Shown piece after piece: positions 59,669 through 64,000 of a DNA stretch of 64,000 nucleotides. The stretch is from positions 3,162,001 through 3,226,000 of the forward strand of contig OZ240678.1 in the NCBI GenBank assembly GCA_965198905.1, read 5' to 3'. Position 1 is the stretch's first letter; each line of letters opens with the position of its first letter. The notes beneath the pieces were generated by a model. It did not search any database. It was not told where the DNA came from and saw nothing but the letters and a program-made list of their open reading frames with translations. Position numbers and translations under genes: made by a program. Source of the DNA: CAHJWH01 sp965198905 (GTDB lineage Bacteria > Pseudomonadota > Alphaproteobacteria > Caulobacterales > Caulobacteraceae).

Positions 59669-61035
59669 GTAATTACCCACCCCGGCGCTCTCGTTGTGAT
59701 CAGGCGGCGAGCGTCGCCATGATGGTCTTGAATGGGTTGGCGCCGGGGGTGAGGCGGGCGGTGTCGATCACGGTGCGGACATCGGCTTCGCCCTGGGCGG
59801 CCCACATGGCGCGGTAGCCGTTGGTGACCTTGCGCTGGATGACGGCGGGTCGCAGGTCGCGTTCGCAGGCGTTGTTGGTGGCTTGGACCTCGCCGGGCCA
59901 TCGGGCGAAGGTCAGGAGCTGATCTCGGGCTCGCCTGAACTTGTTCTGGAGGGCTTGCGCCAAGTCGCACGAGCTCGGAGCAGCCAGGATATCGTCGAGG
60001 CCCCGCTCCAAGGCGCGGCGCTTGGTGGCGACAGTCGAGGCGGCGAAGGTGGTGATGTCGCGAGCCAGGGCGAAAGCCTTTTGCAGCCACAGCTGGAGAC
60101 GAAAAGCCAAGTCGTCGTGGCTGAGGTCCAGGGCGTAGGCGACGTCGCGGGCGAGGTGGGCCAGACAAGTCTGATGGGCGGCCGCATGACCCTGCTGGGC
60201 GGCGTAGCGGTCGGAGCACCAGACCTCGGGCCGGTGGCCGTCCATCATGGTGCGGATCACCACGGCCCCGCGCGTCGGGGCGGCCTGATGGACGACGGCC
60301 TGGTCGCAGCGGAAGACCCAATGATAGGCGTTGCTCCCCTCGATGCGAACACCGGTCTCGTCCGAGCTGACCACCTTGGCCTGGCGCAACTCGGCCACGG
60401 CCTGCTCGCGCCCGGCCACGAAGCAGTCCTGGGCGCGGCGCAGCATGTTCATCAGCGCACCCTGGCTGATCCGGACGCCGAAGACGTCGGCGAAGCTCGC
60501 CTGGAGCCGCTCGTAGGAGAAGGCTTGGAAGGTCTTCAGATAGGTCGCCAAGCCGTGCAGGCGGGGTCCGAACGGGCTGCCGCTCGCCGCCTCCGGCACG
60601 GCGGCCAGAACGCGGGCGTCGCAGACAGGGCAACGCACCGCCAGACGCTGATGGCGCTCGATGAAGGGGGAGATCGCCGGCAGGTCTATCTTGTCGTAGA
60701 CGCCCACGACCTCGGCGGCCAAATCCGACGACAGGGCCGCAAGGCAGGCGGGACATTGATCGGGATAATGATCCACGATCTGGTCGGCCTCCTCGCTCAT
60801 GAGGCGGCTGTGGCCTTCATGCCCCGGCTTCGCGCCACCCGGCCGCGACGTCTCGCGTCGTTCCTTGCGGTCTGTAGACGGCGGCTTGGAGGATGTGCGC
60901 GACGTCTTGGCTGGACGCTGAAGCCGTAGCACCAGCTCGATCAGCTCTTCCTTGCTCAAGCGCTCAAGATCGATTCGCCCCATCCGCCGCTTGAATCAGC
61001 GATCCTCAAGGCTCGCAAGGGGGGTGGGTAATTAC
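59669..61035 (-). mobile_element. IS66-family insertion sequence, copy B (complete)
   Basis: The ends are perfect inverted repeats GTAATTACCCACCCC (59669-59683) and GGGGTGGGTAATTAC (61021-61035), starting with GTAA as usual for IS66. The length is 1367 bp, with a single transposase gene. The 8-bp flanks differ (CAACGGTC versus CTCGCATG), so there is no target duplication. Copy A at 1-1098 is inverted with respect to this one. Confidence 0.95.
59700..60983 (-). CDS. IS66-family transposase
   Basis: A complete 427-residue transposase. The N-terminal leucine-rich coiled coil (DLERLSKEELIELVLRLQ) is followed by the linker PPSTDRKERRETSRPGG and the zinc ribbon (CPAC ... RCPVCDARV). The DDE core has aspartates in SSDETGVRI and WCSDRYAAQ and the glutamate in NNACERDLRP. 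The frame is intact and the element has both ends, so it is probably mobile. It lacks the tnpA/tnpB accessory genes of classical IS66. Confidence 0.95.
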   Translation of the reverse strand: MGRIDLERLSKEELIELVLRLQRPAKTSRTSSKPPSTDRKERRETSRPGGAKPGHEGHSRLMSEEADQIVDHYPDQCPACLAALSSDLAAEVVGVYDKIDLPAISPFIERHQRLAVRCPVCDARVLAAVPEAASGSPFGPRLHGLATYLKTFQAFSYERLQASFADVFGVRISQGALMNMLRRAQDCFVAGREQAVAELRQAKVVSSDETGVRIEGSNAYHWVFRCDQAVVHQAAPTRGAVVIRTMMDGHRPEVWCSDRYAAQQGHAAAHQTCLAHLARDVAYALDLSHDDLAFRLQLWLQKAFALARDITTFAASTVATKRRALERGLDDILAAPSSCDLAQALQNKFRRARDQLLTFARWPGEVQATNNACERDLRPAVIQRKVTNGYRAMWAAQGEADVRTVIDTARLTPGANPFKTIMATLAA

Positions 61036-61482
61036 CTCGCATGCCTCGGCGAAAAACAGCCAATCTGCGCCGGTCACGTCGATCGCCGTGAAGGACTCAA
61101 GGCTCAAGCCGTTTACCGTTAGATGGTGGTACAATCTGTATTCCGGCCCACTTACCAGTCCTGCGATCTTGTACTGAAGCCGTATTACACTCTCCTTCGA
61201 GACTTCTTGAGACAGACCAAGCGCACGGGCTTCAGCCGCAATCCTCCTAAGCTGCTCATTGCCGGCGCCCGTCTTCATGCTCGAAGTCTCCTGGTCTCGC
61301 CAAGTGAGGTGTTTCTGACAGATATCGATCAGCTCCGCCTTGTGGTCTGCAGAGCCAATCACCTGATCCAACACGTTGTCGTTGAGCTTCCCAAGCGGCT
61401 GTAGCTGCTCCCAGACATCCTCAGCCTCTCGCTGGAGGACGGCGGGTTCGCCATCCCAGTGGACCGGAATTTGCCGCGGCAT
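61036..61482 (-). pseudogene. Unknown gene truncated by IS66
   Basis: From ATG 61482 the frame reads MPRQIPVHWDGEPAVLQREA ... LGKLNDNVLDQVIGSADHKA ... VIRLQYKIAGLVSGPEYRLY and is cut at 61036 by the IS66 end after 149 residues. It looks like a soluble alpha/beta protein. No family is recognised. It is divergent from the recombinase module and separated from it by 58 bp, so it may belong to the same mobile element. The missing C-terminus is not found elsewhere in the window. Confidence 0.6.
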
Positions 61483-61540
61483 GGATGTCTTGTCTCCTGC
61501 GGGGGTCGACAAACGCCGCCTCCGGAGCGTCTGTCTGGAA

Positions 61541-61729
61541 ATGACGACACCCGCCACGCCAAGGCAAGCTGCGCTGGACGCCCTGCTTGAGCTTGTCACC
61601 TCGCGACTGGAAGCCGCGCTCGATCTAACCGCCTCTGCCAGCCGCGATGAGAGCCTTGCTGAACTCGCCGCTCTGAGCGCCGACCTGCAGGTGCTGACCG
61701 CCGCAGCGGTTCTTGTGCGGAAGCGCTGA
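61541..61729 (+). CDS. Small helical protein of the recombinase module
   Basis: A 62-residue helical protein (MTTPATPRQAALDALLELVT ... LAELAALSADLQVLTAAAVL). Short proteins like this commonly precede the DUF2924 gene and recombinase in alphaproteobacterial elements. It is separated from the DUF2924 gene by 2 bp and therefore very likely co-translated. The function is unknown. Confidence 0.7.
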   Translation: MTTPATPRQAALDALLELVTSRLEAALDLTASASRDESLAELAALSADLQVLTAAAVLVRKR

Positions 61730-61731
61730 AC

Positions 61732-62154
61732 ATGGCCGCCTCGCACCGCCCCTCACTGGAGGCTGACATCAACGCCCTCGCTGGGCTCGACCTGCGCCAA
61801 CTTCGCCAGGTCTGGGCCGGGCGCTACGGTGCGCCTCCGCCGCTGCGCTCCCCGAGCTTCCTGCGCCACCTGCTCGCATGGCGAATCCAGTGTGAAGCCG
61901 AAGGCGGCCTCGACAAGCAGGTGCTGAAGGTGATGACCGCTTCTGCGGCGCCGAAGACGAGGGCGTCGGCAGTCCGAGAGGGCTCGCGGCTTACGCGCGA
62001 GTGGCAGGGCCGCGCCTACGAGGTGGAGGCCGTCGAAGGCGGCTTCCTGTGCGAGGGCGCGAGCTACGCCAGCCTGTCCGAAGTCGCCCGGGCGATCACC
62101 GGCGTTCGCTGGAACGGTCCGAGGTTCTTCGGCCTGCGCGACGGAGCGAAGTGA
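61732..62154 (+). CDS. DUF2924 protein
   Basis: A 140-residue basic protein with the DUF2924 pattern: LRQLRQVWAGRYGAPPPLRS, FLRHLLAWRIQCEAEGGLD, then SRLTREWQGRAYEVEAVEGG and SLSEVARAITGVRWNGPRFF. It is nearly always encoded just before a large serine recombinase and may help DNA binding or regulate it. The stop overlaps the recombinase ATG by one base (TGATG). Confidence 0.88.
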   Translation: MAASHRPSLEADINALAGLDLRQLRQVWAGRYGAPPPLRSPSFLRHLLAWRIQCEAEGGLDKQVLKVMTASAAPKTRASAVREGSRLTREWQGRAYEVEAVEGGFLCEGASYASLSEVARAITGVRWNGPRFFGLRDGAK

Positions 62155-63820
62155 TGGTGGCCGCCTCGAACCGCCCGCCCGTGCGCTGCGCCATCTACAC
62201 CCGCAAGAGCAGCGACGAGGGTCTCGATCAGGCGTTCAACAGCCTGCACGCACAGCGCGAAGCCTGCGAGGCCTATGTCGCTTCGCAGAAGGGCGAGGGC
62301 TGGCAGCTGCTGAAGACCGTCTACGACGACGGCGGCTTCTCGGGCGGCAACATGGACCGTCCGGCGTTGAAGCTCCTCATGGCCGACCTTGAGGCCGGGC
62401 GCCTCGATACGGTGGTCGTCTACAAGGTCGATCGGCTCACCCGCTCGTTGGCCGACTTCGCCAAGATCGTCGAGCGCTTCGACGCCCGCGGCGTCAGCTT
62501 CGTGTCCGTCACCCAGGCCTTCAACACCACCACCTCGATCGGCAGGCTGACGCTGAACGTGCTGCTCTCGTTCGCCCAGTTCGAGCGCGAGGTCACCGGC
62601 GAGCGTATTCGCGACAAGATCAAGGCGTCCAAGCAGAAGGGCATGTGGATGGGGGGCATCCCTCCGCTCGGCTACGATCCGCCCAGCGACAAGAGCCATC
62701 GCGCGCTCGTCGTGAACGAGGCGGAGGCCGAGCAGGTCCGGTCGATCTTCCGCCGCTATCTCGAACTCGGGTCGGTGCACATCCTGCGCGCCGAGCTTGC
62801 CGCCGCCGGTGTCCACTCCAAGTCCTGGACCACCGGCAACGGCCGCTGCATGGGAGGGGCCTCCTTCAGCCGGGGCGCCCTGTTCCATCTGCTCAAGAAC
62901 CGGGTCTACCTTGGCGTGGTCAAACACGGCGGTGAAGCCTACCCGGGCCTGCATGCCGCGATTGTGGACGCAGAGCTTTTCGCCACCGTTCAGGCAAGCC
63001 TGAAGGCCAGGGCGGGCGTGCGGCGCATCCGCAACACGCAGGCTCGCGAGAACTCGCCGTTGACCGGCCTCATCTTCGACACGGCTGGTCGGCCGATGTC
63101 GCCGACGACCGCCTACGGCAAGGGGGACGACGCTACCGCTACTACGTCACCAGTGACCTCCAGCAAGCCTCGGTCAGTCCATCTACCTCGGCCATCCGCC
63201 GCGTGCCTGGAACCACGATCGAGACGCTGGTGGCCTGTCGGCTGCGCGCGCTGTTGCCGGATGAGCGCCTTCAATGGGAGCAGCTCCGTCGCTGGCTGGT
63301 GAAGGTGGAGCTGAAGGCGGCGAGCATCCAGATCCTTGTCCACCAACCCGCTGACGACGCCGATCCCGTACCGCTCATGCAAGGCCGGCTACCCGCGGGC
63401 GACACCCTCTCCCGCGAGGGCGATCTGCTGAGGCTCACCGTGAGCGTGCGGCCGGTGTTCCGCGGCGGCCGCACCTGGCTGATCGCTCCCGACGGCTCCG
63501 ATGGGGTCCGTGCGGGCGCGGGCGACCCGGCGCTCGTCACCGCGCTCTGGCGTGCCCACCGGGAGCTCGCCGTCAGCAACTGCGGGCCGCTCACTGCGGA
63601 TGAAGACCTCGCCCAGGCGTCCAGCCCCGTCGACTCCTACCGCCGCAGGCTCGGCGCGCTCGCCTTCCTCGCCCCGGACATTCAGCGGGCGCTCCTCGAC
63701 GGCCGCCAGCCCGCAGGCCTGACGCTGCAGGGCTTGCTCGACTGTGAGCTGCCGCTCTCTTGGGTGGAGCAGCGCGCCAGGCTCGGCTTTCCGCCACAGG
63801 TCCCGGTGCTCGCCGCTTAG
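62154..63820 (+). pseudogene. Large serine recombinase, frameshifted
   Basis: The N-terminal resolvase domain has the catalytic serine in CAIYTRKSSDEGLDQAFNSL and arginines in VYKVDRLTRSLADF. The recombinase domain follows (GMWMGGIPPLGYDPPSDKSH), then the zinc-ribbon region (SPLTGLIFDTAGRPMSPTTA). At the G5 run 63117-63121 one base is missing. The frame then continues as GRRYRYYVTSDLQQASVSPS to the normal end at 63820. The full length of about 555 residues fits the family. Without the missing base the protein stops at 63302. It may be a sequencing error. Confidence 0.85.
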
Positions 63821-64000
63821 GCCGGCAGCGCCACGCCACGCGCGCGCAGAAAATATCTGCCCCTGTTATTTCGAAAAACTGGGGCAAACCGGAGTCGGAA
63901 AGTCGGCCCCGGAGACAGGCGTCGAAACGGGCTCGCCAAGGTGACCTTTTTGGATCGAAAATGAGGGTTCAGAGCACCGCTTCGAAGGCGGTCAACGGCT
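63821..64000. other. Downstream flank, nothing recognised
   Basis: The last 180 bp hold no supported gene. The sequence is less GC-rich around 63848-63880, and the right attachment site of the recombinase element could lie here or beyond the window. Confidence 0.3.

Noticed and set aside
1..64000. CRISPR array or restriction/defence island
   Set aside because: No regularly spaced repeats and no cas, restriction or known defence genes were seen. The only immunity-like items are the two toxin-antitoxin loci.

Overview
The window is high-GC DNA from an alphaproteobacterium, most likely Caulobacterales and close to Phenylobacterium or Caulobacter. The main support is the gene order rpsB-tsf-pyrH-frr-uppS-cdsA-dxr-rseP-bamA-skp-lpxD-fabZ-lpxA-lpxI-lpxB followed by gltA, gltX, comEC and lexA. 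A GTTC-N7-GTTC type SOS box at lexA and the abundance of TonB-dependent receptors agree with this. The genus is an inference.

Layout. (1) 1-4003: the end of an IS66-family element, then a decayed exopolysaccharide locus made of a frameshifted polymerase, a broken glycosyltransferase and the C-terminal half of a Wzc-type tyrosine kinase. (2) 4170-9929: ordinary single genes (DUF2188, MarR/GNAT fusion, secreted hypothetical, AMP-binding enzyme, FAD oxidoreductase). (3) 10080-31287: conserved core. It covers translation (rpsB, tsf, frr), UMP kinase, isoprenoid and phospholipid precursors (dxr, uppS, cdsA), envelope proteolysis and outer-membrane assembly (rseP, bamA, skp), lipid A synthesis (lpxD, fabZ, lpxA, lpxI, lpxB), citrate synthase, GltX, ComEC and LexA. 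Several gaps hold REP-like palindromes, and two of these palindromes carry the ribosome binding site of the next gene. (4) 31290-39800: accessory DNA beginning just past lexA, with a tRNA-like 3' remnant, a dead integrase, AlpA, a fused BrnT/BrnA remnant, a Ti-type traD-traC / oriT / traA relaxase region, and a DUF6118 gene cut off by an IS1380 remnant. (5) 39850-52780: a toxin-antitoxin pair, a four-gene membrane-protein plus LytS/LytTR two-component operon, a dienelactone hydrolase, a broken and an intact TonB-dependent receptor, a TPR-sulfotransferase and a PhoD phosphatase. (6) 53008-61035: a second, dead IS1380 copy inside an XRE-type gene, PAS and XRE regulators, an orphan tadE-tadG pair with an amber stop in tadG, an IS1182 tail, and a complete IS66 copy inverted relative to the one at the left edge. 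(7) 61036-64000: a gene truncated by IS66 and a small-ORF / DUF2924 / large serine recombinase module whose recombinase is frameshifted.

The core region is intact and the accessory regions are heavily decayed. Several indels fall in G or C homopolymers, so some frameshifts may be sequencing errors. I found no CRISPR array, no rRNA and no intact tRNA. I see no clear new system. The most unusual signals are Shine-Dalgarno sequences built into REP hairpins (dxr, lpxI), a back-to-back double SOS box at lexA, a probable Ti/RSF1010-type oriT, a compact DUF4386/LytS/LytTR operon and the amber-interrupted tadG.
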